A stretch of 64,000 bases of DNA from Thauera sp. 28. GTDB lineage: Bacteria > Pseudomonadota > Gammaproteobacteria > Burkholderiales > Rhodocyclaceae. Each line of letters begins with the position of its first letter. The first letter of the stretch is position 1. Made by a program: the position numbers and the translations under genes. Where the stretch lies: positions 248,001 through 312,000 of the forward strand of contig NZ_AMXA01000001.1 of NCBI RefSeq assembly GCF_000310145.2, in the 5' to 3' direction. This document shows positions 1 to 10,770 of this stretch, one piece after another. The notes under the pieces were generated by a model that did no database searches, was not told where the DNA came from, and was given only the letters and a program-made list of their open reading frames with translations.

Positions 1-354
1 CGTATCAGCAGCAGCCCGGGGCGCTATCCGCGTCGCATCAGCCAGCGTGCAGTGCAGAACATCAGCGCCCTGGGCGGTGGCGGGGCGATGGCGGCCGTTC
101 AGCGCAGCCTGCTGGGCATCTTCGATACTTTCGGCTATCGCGAGCTCGGGCTGACATGCCGGTTGCGCGCCGGTGTATGCATGATGGATGGTGTGGAGGG
201 CGGGGCGCGCGCGGATGGCGGCTTCGTGATCGTGCGTGGCGGGGGCGTCCCGGCGCTGGATGTCATCGGCTACAATCGACGCGTCAATTGGAACGAGTTG
301 GTTGAACGCCTGCAGCGCGTCATGGCCGACAACGTCTCTCCCGAACTGCGCTGA
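1..354 (+). CDS. C-terminal end of a YdbH/AsmA-like envelope protein (partial)
   Basis: The frame is open from the first base of the window to a TGA at 352-354, so about 117 C-terminal residues of a longer protein are visible. The tail contains FGYRELGLTCRL, a Cys-containing segment and VIGYNRRVNWNELVERL. I associate this with the C-terminus of YdbH-type (AsmA-like) proteins. The assignment leans on context: it is followed at once by a small lipoprotein and a YdbL/DUF1318 protein, the ydbH-ynbE-ydbL order of an intermembrane phospholipid transport system known in E. coli. The N-terminus lies outside the window. Confidence 0.55.
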   Translation, partial: RISSSPGRYPRRISQRAVQNISALGGGGAMAAVQRSLLGIFDTFGYRELGLTCRLRAGVCMMDGVEGGARADGGFVIVRGGGVPALDVIGYNRRVNWNELVERLQRVMADNVSPELR

Positions 355-372
355 GCGCCGGCTTCCGAACCC

Positions 373-621
373 ATGCAGGAGGATCCCGTGGCATCCAATT
401 CCGTTTCGTCCACCGTGCCCATGCCGTCCCAGGCTGCGCCGTGGCTGCGTCGCCTAGCCGTCACGGTGCTCGCCGTCGTGGCCTCGGCCTGTGTCACCAT
501 CAACATCTACTTTCCTGCCGCAGCGGCAGAGAAGGCGGCCGATCGCATCATCGACGAGGTGTGGCAACTGCGCGAGGGTGCTGCAGCCGAGACGCCCGCC
601 GCACAAGGAGATTCCAAATGA
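373..621 (+). CDS. YnbE-like small lipoprotein
   Basis: An 82-residue protein with a hydrophobic segment ending in a lipobox (VVASAC, Cys at about residue 40), so probably an outer-membrane lipoprotein after signal peptidase II cleavage. The mature part starts CVTINIYFPA and continues with an amphipathic helix rich in Ala, Glu and Asp. It occupies the YnbE position between the YdbH-like protein and the DUF1318 protein. Its stop overlaps the next start (ATGA at 618-621), indicating translational coupling. The long N-terminus before the signal segment suggests the true start may be a later in-frame codon, such as ATG at 421. The family call rests mainly on context. Confidence 0.6.
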   Translation: MQEDPVASNSVSSTVPMPSQAAPWLRRLAVTVLAVVASACVTINIYFPAAAAEKAADRIIDEVWQLREGAAAETPAAQGDSK

Positions 622-1046
622 ACCTGTCGATGGTACTCACACGCTGGTGCGTGCTGCTGTGTCTGGCGCTCGGAGGCATGAGCGCCGTTCATGCCCAGGG
701 TAACCTCGAGATCGATACGCCTGCAGTCTCGGCACTACGGCAGTCGATGCAGCAGCGTCACGCCCAGCTTGCGCCGCTTTACGCGGCGGGGGCAATCGGT
801 CTTGCCGCCGATGGCAGTGTCGCGCTGCGCGACGCCAGCGCGATCCCGCTGGCGCAGCGCGCGCAAGCGAATAGCCTGCTCGCCGCAGAGAACGCCGATC
901 GTGCGGCGCTGTATCGCGAGATCGCGCGCGCCAATGGCCGTCCCGAGTGGGAGGCCGATGTCCGGCGCACTTTTGCGCAACGCTGGATCGACCGCGCGCA
1001 GCCCGGCTGGTACGTGCAGCAGGGCGGCAACTGGGTCCGCAAGTGA
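618..1046 (+). CDS. YdbL-family DUF1318 periplasmic protein
   Basis: A 142-residue protein with an N-terminal signal peptide (hydrophobic core CVLLCLALGGMSAVHA). The C-terminus matches the YdbL/DUF1318 pattern: alternating Ala/Glu helices, then a conserved ending RAQPGWYVQQGGNWVRK, close to the E. coli YdbL ending. YdbL works with YdbH and YnbE in lipid transport between the membranes, and here the three genes are adjacent and overlapping. The start at 618 is chosen because it overlaps the preceding stop as ATGA and follows an aaggag box at 604-609. The stop at 1044-1046 overlaps the next gene's ATG. Confidence 0.8.
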   Translation: MNLSMVLTRWCVLLCLALGGMSAVHAQGNLEIDTPAVSALRQSMQQRHAQLAPLYAAGAIGLAADGSVALRDASAIPLAQRAQANSLLAAENADRAALYREIARANGRPEWEADVRRTFAQRWIDRAQPGWYVQQGGNWVRK

Positions 1047-1834
1047 TGCCCGTCCTCGTTTTTGACATCGAGACCATTCCGGATGTCGACGGCATTCGCG
1101 CGCTCGGTGAGCTGCCTGCCGCACTGTCGGATTTCGAGGTCGCGGAGTGGGCCTTCCAGCAGCGCCGGGCGAGCCATGGCACGGATTTCCTGCCTCACCA
1201 CCTGCAGCGCGTGGTGACGATTTCCTGTGTGCTGCGCGACGCACAGCACTTCCGCGTGTTCTCGCTGTCCGAGCCGGATGTGGGCGAGGGCGAGATCATC
1301 CAGCGTTTTTTCGATGGGATCGAGCGCTACACGCCGCAGATCGTGTCGTGGAACGGCGGCGGCTTCGACCTCCCGGTGCTGCATTACCGTGGCATGCTCC
1401 ATGGTGTCTGTGCGCCGCGCTACTGGGATCAGGGTGAGGGTGACTACCACGACTCGCGCGATTTCAAGTGGAACAACTACATCGGGCGCTACCACAGCCG
1501 CCATCTCGATCTCATGGACCTGCTCGCCATGTATCAGCCGCGCGCCAATGCGCCGCTGGATGACCTGGCCAAGCTGATGGGGTATCCGGGCAAGCTCGGC
1601 ATGGACGGTTCAGCAGTCTGGCAGGCCTTCCAGGACGGACGGGTTGCCGAGATCCGCGACTATTGCGAGACGGATGTGGTCAATACTTATCTGGTATACC
1701 TGCGGTTCGAACGCATGCGTGGCCACCTCGACGCCAAGGCGTGGGCCGACGAGGTCGAGGTCGTGCGCAGCGCGTTGGCGCGGCTGGATGCACCGCACTG
1801 GCGGCAGTTTTTGGAGGCCTGGCCGACGGCGTGA
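1046..1834 (+). CDS. PolB-like 3'-5' exonuclease (DNA_pol_B_exo2 family)
   Basis: A 262-residue stand-alone proofreading-type exonuclease. The three DEDDy motifs are visible: Exo I FDIETIPD near residue 5, Exo II SWNGGGFDLPVL near residue 104, and Exo III YCETDVVNTY near residue 206 with the YxxxD arrangement. Family members remove nucleotides from 3' ends with two metal ions; the in vivo role is poorly known. The ATG at 1046 overlaps the ydbL-like stop (TGATG), so it is likely co-transcribed with the envelope cluster. A longer in-frame extension to 947 runs through ydbL and is not used. Confidence 0.88.
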   Translation: MPVLVFDIETIPDVDGIRALGELPAALSDFEVAEWAFQQRRASHGTDFLPHHLQRVVTISCVLRDAQHFRVFSLSEPDVGEGEIIQRFFDGIERYTPQIVSWNGGGFDLPVLHYRGMLHGVCAPRYWDQGEGDYHDSRDFKWNNYIGRYHSRHLDLMDLLAMYQPRANAPLDDLAKLMGYPGKLGMDGSAVWQAFQDGRVAEIRDYCETDVVNTYLVYLRFERMRGHLDAKAWADEVEVVRSALARLDAPHWRQFLEAWPTA

Positions 1835-1873
1835 GCGCCTGGGCCAGCCAAGGGTACTTCGGAGGGGCGCTTC

Positions 1874-2116
1874 ATGGACATCCTCGGCACCATTCTCATC
1901 GGCCTCATTGTGGGCCTCATCGCACGCCTGCTGCATCCCGGAAAGGACGGGCTGGGGCTCATCATGACGGCCTTGTTGGGCATCGGAGGCTCGATGCTTG
2001 CCACCTATGGGGGGCAGTTCCTCGGGATCTACCATGTGGGAGAGGCTGCCGGCTTCGTTGGTGCGGTCGTGGGCGCAGTAGTGATCCTGTTCGTGGTGCG
2101 CCGGCTCAAAGCCTGA
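1874..2116 (+). CDS. GlsB/YeaQ/YmgE-family membrane protein
   Basis: An 80-residue, almost wholly hydrophobic protein with three predicted membrane segments separated by short loops. The GLIVGLIARLLHPGKDGLG pattern near the N-terminus is typical of the YeaQ/YmgE (transglycosylase-associated) family; a glycine-rich third helix ends in VVRRLKA. These proteins are usually stress-induced inner-membrane proteins of unknown mechanism. A ggagg box sits at 1861-1865 ahead of the ATG. It stands alone between the exonuclease gene and tRNA-Val. Confidence 0.85.
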   Translation: MDILGTILIGLIVGLIARLLHPGKDGLGLIMTALLGIGGSMLATYGGQFLGIYHVGEAAGFVGAVVGAVVILFVVRRLKA

Positions 2117-2153
2117 GGACAATCCAGCTTGTAGCGATTCTTCAAAAAAGTCT

Positions 2154-2181
2154 TTGACAATGCTGAAGAGCTGTCTATAAT
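2154..2181 (+). promoter_or_regulatory. Sigma-70 promoter of tRNA-Val
   Basis: A consensus -35 ttgaca (2154-2159) and -10 tataat (2176-2181), separated by 16 bp, lie 13 bp upstream of the tRNA-Val 5' end. Confidence 0.8.
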
Positions 2182-2194
2182 GCGTGTCTTCAGC

Positions 2195-2271
2195 AGGCGC
2201 GTAGCTCAGTTGGTTAGAGCACCACCTTGACATGGTGGGGGTCGTTGGTTCGAATCCAATCGCGCCTACCA
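2195..2271 (+). tRNA. tRNA-Val (GAC)
   Basis: A 77-nt cloverleaf. The acceptor arm aggcgcg pairs with cgcgcct (2261-2267), followed by discriminator A and encoded CCA. The anticodon stem ccacc/ggtgg encloses the loop ttGACat, and the T-loop is ttcgaat. Anticodon GAC reads valine codons. Confidence 0.97.
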
Positions 2272-2350
2272 AGATTTTGGAGTCGATTCATGTTCCGAAC
2301 TACCACTCAGGCCGGAAACTGATCAGGTCGGCTCCGCTTGTCTGCTAGAG

Positions 2351-2381
2351 AAAAAAGCGCGCCTAGACCGCGCTTTTTTTT
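2351..2381 (+). terminator. Rho-independent terminator after tRNA-Val
   Basis: The stem agcgcg (2356-2361) and cgcgct (2369-2374) is extended by an upstream A-run pairing with an eight-base T-run. It lies between tRNA-Val and thrS. The flanking A-run would also let it work in the other direction. Confidence 0.85.
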
Positions 2382-2446
2382 CGTCCACAATTTTGCATCG
2401 CATCCCGGTCGTTGGTCGGGACTGAATCCGGATCGAGGCTCAAGTC

Positions 2447-4363
2447 ATGCCCAACATCACGCTCCCTGACGGTTCTGTACGCAGCTTCGATCACCCCGTG
2501 ACGGTGGGGGAGGTGGCTGCCTCGATCGGCGCTGGTCTGGCCAAGGCGGCCTTGGCGGGGCGGGTTGGTGATCGTCTAGTCGATCTCTCTCATCGTTTGG
2601 AGACAGATGCGGCACTGGCGATCGTTACCGACAAGTCCGAGGACGGGCTGGAGATCATTCGCCATTCCACGGCGCACCTGCTTGCGCACGCGGTGAAGGA
2701 GCTCTTCCCGGAGGCGCAGGTCACCATCGGCCCGGTCATCGATAACGGCTTTTACTACGACTTCTCTTACAAGCGCCCGTTTACGCCTGAGGATATCGCC
2801 GCGATCGAGGCGCGCATGAACGAGATCGCCAGGCGCGAGATCCAGGTGCATCGCGAGGTATGGTCGCGCGACAAGGCGGTGGAGTTCTTCAAGGGTATCG
2901 GCGAGCACTACAAGGCGGAGATCATTGCCTCGATTCCGGCCAATGAGGATGTCTCGCTCTATCGGCAGGGCGATTTCATCGACCTGTGTCGCGGGCCGCA
3001 TGTGCCGTCGACCGGTAAGCTCAAGGTTTTCAAGCTGACCAAGCTGGCCGGAGCCTATTGGCGGGGCGACTCGAAGAACGAGATGCTGCAGCGTGTGTAT
3101 GGCACGGCATGGGCAAAGAAGGACGAGCTCGACGCCTACCTGCACATGATCGAGGAGGCTGAGAAGCGCGACCACCGCAAGCTCGGTCGCCAACTCGATC
3201 TCTTCCATATCCAGGACGAGGCACCGGGCATGGTGTTCTGGCATGCCAAGGGTTGGACGCTGTGGCAACAGGTCGAGCAGTACATGCGCAGGATCATCTG
3301 CGAGCATGGCTACCAGGAAGTGAAGACGCCGCAGATCGTCGATCGCTCGCTGTGGGAGAGGTCGGGTCACTGGGGCATGTACTCGGACCTGATGTTCACC
3401 ACGCAGTCCGAGAAGCGCGACTATGCCGTCAAGCCGATGAACTGCCCTTGTCACATCCAGATCTTCAACCAGGGTCTGAAGAGCTATCGTGACCTGCCGC
3501 TGCGCATGGCCGAGTTCGGCTCCTGCCATCGCAATGAGCCCTCTGGGTCGCTGCACGGCATCATGCGCGTGCGCAACTTCGTGCAGGACGACGCACACAT
3601 CTTCTGTGCCGAGGGTCAGGTGCAGGCCGAGTCGGCCGAGTTCATTCGCCTGCTGCAGAAGGTCTATTCCGATTTTGGTTTCACCGACGTGCTGGTCAAG
3701 CTGTCCACGCGGCCGGAGAAGCGAGTCGGTACCGACGAGCAGTGGGATGCCGCCGAGGCGGCGCTCGCTGCTGCGCTCGACGCACAGGGGCTCAGCTACG
3801 ACCTGCAGCCGGGCGAGGGGGCCTTCTATGGGCCCAAGATCGAGTTCTCGCTCAAGGATAGCCTGGGGCGCGTGTGGCAGTGCGGTACCTTGCAGCTCGA
3901 TTTCAACCTGCCGGTGCGGCTTGGTGCCGAGTACGTGGACGAGGACAACACCAAGAAGGTGCCGGTCATGTTGCACCGCGCCATCCTCGGTTCGCTCGAG
4001 CGCTTCATCGGCATCCTGATCGAGAACCACGCCGGCGCCATGCCGCTGTGGCTTGCGCCGGTGCAGGCCGTGGTGATGAACATTTCCGAAGCCCAGGGTG
4101 AGTATGCGGCTGACGTCGTTGCCAGGCTCAGGAAAGCGGGCTTCCGCGTCGAGGCGGATTTGCGCAACGAGAAGATTAACTATAAAATCCGCGAACATAG
4201 CGTGCAGAAGCTGCCTTACCAGATCGTCATTGGCGACAAGGAAAAGGCAGCGGGCTTGGTGGCCGTACGTGCGCGGGGTGGCCAGGATCTTGGCCAAATG
4301 TCCCTCGATTCGCTGATCGAACGCTGGCTTCGCGAGGTTGAAGCGAAGGCCGGTGCGGTCTGA
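2447..4363 (+). CDS. thrS: Threonine-tRNA ligase
   Basis: A 638-residue class II aminoacyl-tRNA synthetase that charges tRNA-Thr. Domain order is standard: TGS (about 1-60), the editing domain with [11 protein letters not shown] near residue 73, the catalytic core with motif 2 region [15 protein letters not shown] and motif 3 around [13 protein letters not shown], and the C-terminal anticodon-binding domain. The zinc-binding Cys in [11 protein letters not shown] is present. Length is typical. It heads the conserved cluster thrS-infC-rpmI-rplT-pheST, with infC starting 26 bases downstream. Confidence 0.98.
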   Translation: MPNITLPDGSVRSFDHPVTVGEVAASIGAGLAKAALAGRVGDRLVDLSHRLETDAALAIVTDKSEDGLEIIRHSTAHLLAHAVKELFPEAQVTIGPVIDNGFYYDFSYKRPFTPEDIAAIEARMNEIARREIQVHREVWSRDKAVEFFKGIGEHYKAEIIASIPANEDVSLYRQGDFIDLCRGPHVPSTGKLKVFKLTKLAGAYWRGDSKNEMLQRVYGTAWAKKDELDAYLHMIEEAEKRDHRKLGRQLDLFHIQDEAPGMVFWHAKGWTLWQQVEQYMRRIICEHGYQEVKTPQIVDRSLWERSGHWGMYSDLMFTTQSEKRDYAVKPMNCPCHIQIFNQGLKSYRDLPLRMAEFGSCHRNEPSGSLHGIMRVRNFVQDDAHIFCAEGQVQAESAEFIRLLQKVYSDFGFTDVLVKLSTRPEKRVGTDEQWDAAEAALAAALDAQGLSYDLQPGEGAFYGPKIEFSLKDSLGRVWQCGTLQLDFNLPVRLGAEYVDEDNTKKVPVMLHRAILGSLERFIGILIENHAGAMPLWLAPVQAVVMNISEAQGEYAADVVARLRKAGFRVEADLRNEKINYKIREHSVQKLPYQIVIGDKEKAAGLVAVRARGGQDLGQMSLDSLIERWLREVEAKAGAV

Positions 4364-4389
4364 TTTTGGTTTTCGTGGAGAGTTGAACC

Positions 4390-4911
4390 ATCGCTCAAGA
4401 TAAGAAGCAGCGCGTAAATAGGGAGATCAACGCGCCCGAGGTCCGGCTGGTTGGCGAAGAAGGCGAACAGCTCGGAATCGTGTCCCTGAACGCAGCCCTG
4501 AACATGGCCGAAGAAGCCGGGCTGGACCTTGTCGAAATTGCTCCCATGGCTGCACCGCCGGTGTGCAAGCTGATGGATTTCGGCAAGTTCAAGTATCAGG
4601 AACAGAAAAAGGCCCACGAAGCCCGACTCAAGCAGAAACAGGTTCAGGTCAAGGAGGTCAAGCTCCGTCCCGGAACCGACGAAAACGACTACCAGATCAA
4701 GCTGCGCAACCTCAAGCGCTTCCTGGATGAAGGCGACAAGTGCAAGGTGACCTTGCGCTTCCGCGGCCGCGAGATGGCCCACCAGGAGTTCGGTCTGCGT
4801 CAGCTCGAGCGCATCAAGGCGGACCTTGAAGAACAGGGTCAGGTCGAACAGATGCCGAAGATGGAAGGGCGCCAGATGATCATGATCATCGCGCCAAAGA
4901 AGAAGCACTGA
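4390..4911 (+). CDS. infC: Translation initiation factor IF-3 (ATC start codon)
   Basis: A 173-residue IF-3 that binds the 30S subunit and checks start-codon and initiator-tRNA pairing. No ATG, GTG or TTG lies in the right place. The frame reads from ATC at 4390 with the expected N-terminal sequence [19 protein letters not shown] and a ggagag box at 4377-4382. An internal ATG at 4480 would delete the first 30 residues. A rare AUY start is a known feature of infC (AUU in E. coli) and allows IF-3 to repress its own translation by rejecting the non-canonical start. The N domain, linker helix with [12 protein letters not shown] and C domain are all present. It lies between thrS and rpmI. Confidence 0.95.
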   Translation: MAQDKKQRVNREINAPEVRLVGEEGEQLGIVSLNAALNMAEEAGLDLVEIAPMAAPPVCKLMDFGKFKYQEQKKAHEARLKQKQVQVKEVKLRPGTDENDYQIKLRNLKRFLDEGDKCKVTLRFRGREMAHQEFGLRQLERIKADLEEQGQVEQMPKMEGRQMIMIIAPKKKH

Positions 4912-5066
4912 GCCGCGCGGCTCGGTTGTGACGAAATTGCCTCGCAAGGGGTGAGACCGCTGGCCGGAATGGTCCTGCCGGCGGAAAACAAGTGGTGCCG
5001 GGTAACAAAATGCGTCGGGGCTCATCGGCGCTACCTGGTGTCATCCAAAAACATGGAGTCTCAGCA

Positions 5067-5264
5067 ATGCCCAAGATGAAGACCAAGAGCGGCGCCAAGA
5101 AGCGCTTCAAGGTCCGCTCCAGCGGTGGGATCAAGCGGTCCCAGGCGTTCAAGCGCCACATCCTGACCAAGAAAACGACCAAGGCGAAGCGTCAGCTGCG
5201 CGGCATGACCGAAGTTCATGCTGCCGATGAAAAGCTGATTCGTGCCATGCTTCCGTACGCTTGA
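5067..5264 (+). CDS. rpmI: 50S ribosomal protein L35
   Basis: A 65-residue, very basic protein starting [20 protein letters not shown], the standard L35 sequence. An earlier in-frame ATG at 4992 would add 25 residues not found in L35, so 5067 is used. It lies 155 bases after infC and 12 bases before rplT. In this cluster the L35-L20 pair is often controlled by L20 binding its own mRNA; I do not resolve such a site here. Confidence 0.97.
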   Translation: MPKMKTKSGAKKRFKVRSSGGIKRSQAFKRHILTKKTTKAKRQLRGMTEVHAADEKLIRAMLPYA

Positions 5265-5276
5265 TAGGAGACCGCA

Positions 5277-5636
5277 ATGCCTCGCGTTAAACGTGGTGTA
5301 ACCGCCCGCGCTCGTCACAAGAAAGTCCTCGTCCAGGCCAAGGGTTATCGCGGCCGTCGCAAGAATGTCTATCGCATCGCCAAGCAGGCGGTGATGAAGG
5401 CTGGCCAGTACGCCTACCGCGACCGTCGTCAGCGCAAGCGTCAGTTCCGTGCCCTGTGGATCGCCCGTATCAACGCGGCTGCCCGCGAGATCGGCCTGAC
5501 CTACAGCACCTTCATGAATGGCCTGAAGAAGGCTGCGATCGAGATCGACCGCAAGGTGCTGGCCGACCTGGCTGTGTTCGACAAGCCGGCTTTTGCCGCG
5601 ATTGCCGAACAAGCCCGGGCCAAACTCGCTGCGTAA
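5277..5636 (+). CDS. rplT: 50S ribosomal protein L20
   Basis: A 119-residue basic protein with the L20 signature [20 protein letters not shown] at the N-terminus and [21 protein letters not shown] towards the end. It binds 23S rRNA early in large-subunit assembly and is typically an autoregulator of rpmI-rplT. An aggag box at 5266-5270 precedes the ATG. A strong terminator-like hairpin follows. Confidence 0.98.
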   Translation: MPRVKRGVTARARHKKVLVQAKGYRGRRKNVYRIAKQAVMKAGQYAYRDRRQRKRQFRALWIARINAAAREIGLTYSTFMNGLKKAAIEIDRKVLADLAVFDKPAFAAIAEQARAKLAA

Positions 5637-5650
5637 TCGAACGCAGTCCG

Positions 5651-5680
5651 AAAAAAGGAGGCCTGGCCTCCTTTTTTTTT
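5651..5680 (+). terminator. Hairpin terminator or attenuator between rplT and pheS
   Basis: aaaaaaggaggc, a short loop, then gcctcc and a run of about ten T. It sits 53 bases before the pheS start, so it either ends the ribosomal-protein transcript or acts as a partial terminator/attenuator ahead of pheST. Confidence 0.85.
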
Positions 5681-5684
5681 CTGA

Positions 5685-6764
<1,080 letters not shown>

Positions 6765-6817
6765 GCCTGCGCTGCCCCCTCGCATCGCCCAATTCACGCA
6801 ATCCGGGTTAAGGAATC

Positions 6818-9208
6818 ATGCAATTCTCTGAACAGTGGCTGCGGACCTTCGTCGATCCGCAACTCGATAGCGCCCAACTTGGCCACCTGCTGACGATGGC
6901 GGGCCTTGAGGTCGAGGAGGCCGAGCCGGCGGCACCCGCTTTCAGCGGCGTGGTGGTCGCGCGCATTGTCGAGGCCGACAAGCACCCCAACGCCGACAAG
7001 CTCAAGCTGTGCAAGGTCGATGCCGGTGGCGCCGAGCTGTTGCAGATCGTTTGCGGGGCGCCCAATGCCGCGGCCGGCATGAAGGTGCCGTGCGCCCGCG
7101 TGGGTGCCGTGCTGCCGGGCGATTTCGCCATCAAGGCTGCCAAGCTGCGTGGAGTGGAGTCCTTCGGCATGCTGTGTTCGGCGCGCGAGCTTGGGCTCTC
7201 GGAAGATCATGGCGGCCTTTATGCCCTGCCCGATGACGCCCCTGTGGGCGCGGACATCCGCGATTACCTGGGGCTGGACGACACCCTGTTCACCATCAAA
7301 CTCACCCCCAACCGCGCCGACTGCCTGAGTCTGTCGGGCGTCGCACGCGAGGTGGCGGCGGTGACCGGTGTCGAGTTGCGCCCCGTGGCGGTCATCCCGG
7401 TCGCACCGAGCTTCGAGGCCCGTCGCGGCATCGTGCTCGATGCACCGCAGGCCTGCCCGCGTTACTGTGGTCGCATCCTGCGCGGCGTCGATGCGCGCGC
7501 GCGCACGCCGGAATGGATGGTGCGCCGACTGGCACGCAGTGGCATCCGTGCGATCAGCGCGCTGGTCGATGTCACCAACTACGTCATGCTCGAGCTCGGC
7601 CAGCCGCTGCATGCCTTTGACAACACCCGACTGCAGGGCGCGATCCACGTTCGCTTGCCGCAGGAGGGCGAAACGGTCCTGCTGCTCAATGAGCAAACCG
7701 TGACGCCCGCGGTGGACACGCTGCTCATCGCCGACGAATCGCGCGCGCTTGCGCTGGCCGGCATCATGGGCGGTGAGGAGAGCGGCATCACGCTCGACAC
7801 CACCGAGGTCTTTCTCGAGAGCGCGTTCTTCGCCCCCGATGCCATCGCCGGGCGCGCGCGCAGCTACGGCTTCAGTTCGGATGCCTCGCACCGCTTCGAG
7901 CGCGGCGTCGATTTCGAGCTGGCGCGCATTGCCATCGAGCGTGCGACCCGCCTCATCCTCGACATCTGCGGCGGCGAGGCCGGACCGGTTGAAGAGGCTG
8001 TCGCTGCCGACGCATTGCCGGCGCGCGCGCCGGTACGCTTGCGGCCGGCGCGCGCGCGCCGTGTGCTCGGCATCACGCTGGACGACCAGGCGATGCTCGA
8101 ACTCCTGCGGCGCGTTCACCTTGCAGTCGAGCGCAGCGGTGATGACTTCCTTGTGACGCCGCCGTCGTGGCGTTTCGATATCGAGATCGAGGAAGATCTT
8201 ATCGAGGAGCTTGCGCGTCTTCACGGCTACGACAACATTCCCGCGGTTGCACCGCAGGGCAGCCTGATGATGCTGCCGCGCTCTGAGCGCAGCCGTCCGG
8301 TATGGGCGCTGCGCCATCTGGTGGCGGCGCGCGGCTATCAGGAGGTGATCAATTTTGCCTTCGTCGAGGAGGCCTGGGAGCGCGACTTCTGCGCCAACGA
8401 AGAACCGATCCGCCTCGCCAACCCGATCGCCAGCCAGCTCAGCGTCATGCGCTCGAGCCTGATCGGTGGCCTCATCGGTAACCTCGCCACCAACCGCAAG
8501 CGCCAGACCGACCGTGTACGCGTGTTCGAGATCGCTCGCACCTTCGAGCGCAAAGCTGACGGCGAGCCGGTTGCCGGTTTTCATCAGGTCATGAAGCTCG
8601 CCGCACTGGCGGCGGGCACGGTAGTGCCCGAGCAATGGGGCGAGAAGGCGCGCAACGTCGATTTCTACGATGTGAAGGGCGACCTTGAAGCGCTGTTCGC
8701 CCCGCGCCGGCTCGACTTCGAGCGCCTGTCGCATCCAGCCCTGCACCCCGGGCGCGCTGCAAGCGTCCGTCTTGACGGGCGCAGCATCGGCATCCTCGGC
8801 GAGCTGCACCCGGTCTGGGTGCAGCGCTATGAGCTCGGCAGTGCGCCGGTCGTATTCGAGATCGAGCTCGATGCGCTGCTCGCTGCAGAGATGCCGGCCT
8901 ACGCCGAGATTTCCCGCATGCCCGCAGTGACTCGTGACCTCGCCCTTGTGGTCGGCGTGGAGGTCAATGCCGGCAAGGTCGTGGAGGTGCTGCGTGCCGC
9001 TGCGCCGGCCATCGTGCGCGAGATCGAGCTGTTCGACGTCTATCATGGCAAGGGCATCGACCCTGACAAGAAGAGTCTTGCCTTCAGGGTATCGATGCAA
9101 GATACTCAGCGCACACTCGAAGAGGGCGAAGTTGAGGCAGTCGTCACACTACTTGTCAGGCAGGCCGAAGCGGTACTCGGCGCACGTCTGCGTGGAGCAG
9201 GGGACTGA
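6818..9208 (+). CDS. pheT: Phenylalanine-tRNA ligase beta subunit
   Basis: A 796-residue subunit of normal length. It begins [14 protein letters not shown], followed by an EMAP/OB-fold tRNA-binding domain (about 40-150), the B3/B4 editing domain, the B5 domain, a degenerate synthetase-like core, and a C-terminal ferredoxin-like anticodon-binding domain ([12 protein letters not shown] onwards). It pairs with PheS and edits misacylated Tyr-tRNA-Phe. The ATG at 6818 follows ggttaagg, and the stop is one base before the ihfA start. Confidence 0.97.
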   Translation: MQFSEQWLRTFVDPQLDSAQLGHLLTMAGLEVEEAEPAAPAFSGVVVARIVEADKHPNADKLKLCKVDAGGAELLQIVCGAPNAAAGMKVPCARVGAVLPGDFAIKAAKLRGVESFGMLCSARELGLSEDHGGLYALPDDAPVGADIRDYLGLDDTLFTIKLTPNRADCLSLSGVAREVAAVTGVELRPVAVIPVAPSFEARRGIVLDAPQACPRYCGRILRGVDARARTPEWMVRRLARSGIRAISALVDVTNYVMLELGQPLHAFDNTRLQGAIHVRLPQEGETVLLLNEQTVTPAVDTLLIADESRALALAGIMGGEESGITLDTTEVFLESAFFAPDAIAGRARSYGFSSDASHRFERGVDFELARIAIERATRLILDICGGEAGPVEEAVAADALPARAPVRLRPARARRVLGITLDDQAMLELLRRVHLAVERSGDDFLVTPPSWRFDIEIEEDLIEELARLHGYDNIPAVAPQGSLMMLPRSERSRPVWALRHLVAARGYQEVINFAFVEEAWERDFCANEEPIRLANPIASQLSVMRSSLIGGLIGNLATNRKRQTDRVRVFEIARTFERKADGEPVAGFHQVMKLAALAAGTVVPEQWGEKARNVDFYDVKGDLEALFAPRRLDFERLSHPALHPGRAASVRLDGRSIGILGELHPVWVQRYELGSAPVVFEIELDALLAAEMPAYAEISRMPAVTRDLALVVGVEVNAGKVVEVLRAAAPAIVREIELFDVYHGKGIDPDKKSLAFRVSMQDTQRTLEEGEVEAVVTLLVRQAEAVLGARLRGAGD

Positions 9209-9209
9209 C

Positions 9210-9515
9210 ATGACTTTGACGAAGGCCGAACTCGCCGATCTGCTGTTCGATCAGGTCGGGCTGAACAAGCGCGAAGCCAAGGACATGGTCGAGGGCTTTT
9301 TCGAGGAGATCCGGATGGCGCTCGAGCGGGGCGACAGCGTGAAGCTGTCGGGCTTCGGCAACTTCCAGTTGCGTGACAAGCCCCAGCGCCCCGGGCGCAA
9401 TCCCAAGACTGGTGAAGAGATCCCGATCACCGCCCGGCGGGTGGTCACCTTCCATGCCAGCCAGAAACTGAAGGCCGCGGTGGAGCAACTCAGCGATGCA
9501 AGCAAGCAGCCCTGA
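9210..9515 (+). CDS. ihfA: Integration host factor alpha subunit
   Basis: A 101-residue HU/IHF-fold protein with [20 protein letters not shown] at the N-terminus and the DNA-bending arm [20 protein letters not shown] with the intercalating proline. It forms a heterodimer with IhfB that bends DNA sharply. The ATG is separated from the pheT stop by one base, so the genes are probably co-transcribed, as in other proteobacteria. Its 3' end overlaps the next gene by 20 bases. Confidence 0.96.
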   Translation: MTLTKAELADLLFDQVGLNKREAKDMVEGFFEEIRMALERGDSVKLSGFGNFQLRDKPQRPGRNPKTGEEIPITARRVVTFHASQKLKAAVEQLSDASKQP

Positions 9516-9876
9516 AATCGGCGTCGAAGCGCTGCCGCCAATTCCGGCGAAGCGCTATTTCACGATCGGAGAGGTCAGCGACCTTTGCTGCGTGAAGCCT
9601 CACGTCCTGCGCTATTGGGAGCAGGAGTTCACCCAGCTCAAGCCGGTCAAGCGGGGCGGCAACCGCCGTTACTACCAGCACCATGAGGTTCTGCTCATCC
9701 GGCGCATCCGGCAGCTGTTGTACCAGGAGGGTTTCACCATCTCCGGTGCGCGCAATCGCCTCGGCGAGTCTGCGATCCAGGAGCAGGAGAACGGGGTCGA
9801 GGTCGAGCGATACAAGGCGGTGGTGGCCGAGGTCCGTGCAGGCTTGGTCAAGGTGCTCGAGGTCTTGCGTGCATGA
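9496..9876 (+). CDS. MerR-family transcriptional regulator
   Basis: A 126-residue protein with an N-terminal winged [25 protein letters not shown] near residue 20, then a wing with [15 protein letters not shown]. The C-terminal helix is short and lacks the Cys cluster of metal sensors. Genes of this type commonly follow ihfA in proteobacteria and their ligand is unknown. It overlaps ihfA by 20 bases, so translation is likely coupled. It is the last core gene before tRNA-Pro and the island. Confidence 0.92.
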   Translation: MQASSPEIGVEALPPIPAKRYFTIGEVSDLCCVKPHVLRYWEQEFTQLKPVKRGGNRRYYQHHEVLLIRRIRQLLYQEGFTISGARNRLGESAIQEQENGVEVERYKAVVAEVRAGLVKVLEVLRA

Positions 9877-9920
9877 GCAATATTTCGGAAGCAGTTTCTG
9901 GTAATTTCTGAAAACGCTGC

Positions 9921-9926
9921 TATAAT
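9921..9926 (+). promoter_or_regulatory. -10 element of tRNA-Pro
   Basis: A perfect tataat lies 12 bp ahead of the tRNA-Pro 5' end. No convincing -35 box is seen at the usual distance. Confidence 0.6.
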
Positions 9927-9937
9927 GGCGGCTTGTG

Positions 9938-10016
<79 letters not shown>

Positions 10017-10042
10017 AGAATACTGTTTAGAATCAAGTAATT

Positions 10043-10068
10043 AAGCCAACCTGAGGGTTGGCTTTTTT
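10043..10068 (+). terminator. Island-borne terminator for tRNA-Pro
   Basis: The stem aagccaacc / ggttggctt with loop tgag is followed by a T-run. It lies inside the island, so it probably replaces the chromosomal tRNA-Pro terminator, which was displaced to 53012-53035. Confidence 0.85.
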
Positions 10069-10770
10069 GCGTTTATTCACGCCGTTTTGGGTTTGGGGGG
10101 CCAGTTGGGGGGCCACACTGCCGATTTAGGGGCCAACCGCCAAACCTAGGGCAGACGAAGGTTCCACGGCGTTCCACCGGATTTGAGCCTACAGAATTCG
10201 CGCTGCCTGCGACCTGGTTTTTCCGTCGGCTCGTGGGACGATGGCTGGGGCAGGTCCTCTGATTGCTTTAGCCAGGGCTCTGGTGATGGCCATTGCGAGA
10301 GTGACTATCGGGCGGGCGGCGGGTGCCTGTGGCCTCCCCAACTGGCCCCCCAAGAGTCTGGCTTATTACCTGAGGCACCGCGCCGAGAAAATCCGTCATC
10401 TCGGCTTCGAGCGAACGCCTTACGGCGCCGCTTAAGTCAAACGTTGAATGACAGCTTTCCTCAGATCTGAACGGCAGCAACGGGGCGGTCGTAGGCGGCC
10501 TCCCGATGGGCTCCGTGGGTTTGGCCCTGAAGGTCTCAGTCCGGCCATGAACTGCCGGTCGCCATCCGAACAGATAGGTCGTTTAAGCGGCTACTTCACT
10601 TTGAAACCTGCCGGATACCCTACGCGGAAAACTTGCCCAAAGCGGCTGCCTGAGCCTCTTCCAGCCGGGATAGGCAATCTCGGCAGAACTGTTGTGTGTT
10701 GCGCTACGCAATACACCATGACAGACTTTGCGCAGTCTCTACTAACTGCACGAAGAAGCTGAGGTCCCCC
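10069..10770. other. Island left-end intergenic region
   Basis: About 700 bases without a convincing gene. It starts with paired ggggggcca boxes (10091-10118) that resemble boxes at the right end of the island. A 64-codon frame at 10241-10435 has no recognisable family and may be a remnant. No HigB-type toxin is found ahead of the HigA-like domain of the next gene. Confidence 0.5.

Noticed and set aside
2576..4297. Long minus-strand open frames opposite thrS (similar ones opposite pheT at 6794-9100, the methylase at 33820-35166 and the helicase at 27449-28963)
   Set aside because: They mirror real genes in high-GC DNA, have no recognisable family and no start signals.
10241..10435. Short open frame of 64 codons at the island left end
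   Set aside because: No family, no good ribosome binding site; at most a gene remnant.
10448..10762. Possible HigB-type toxin ahead of the HigA-like gene
   Set aside because: The frame shows none of the RelE/HigB-type sequence features and overlaps the promoter region.
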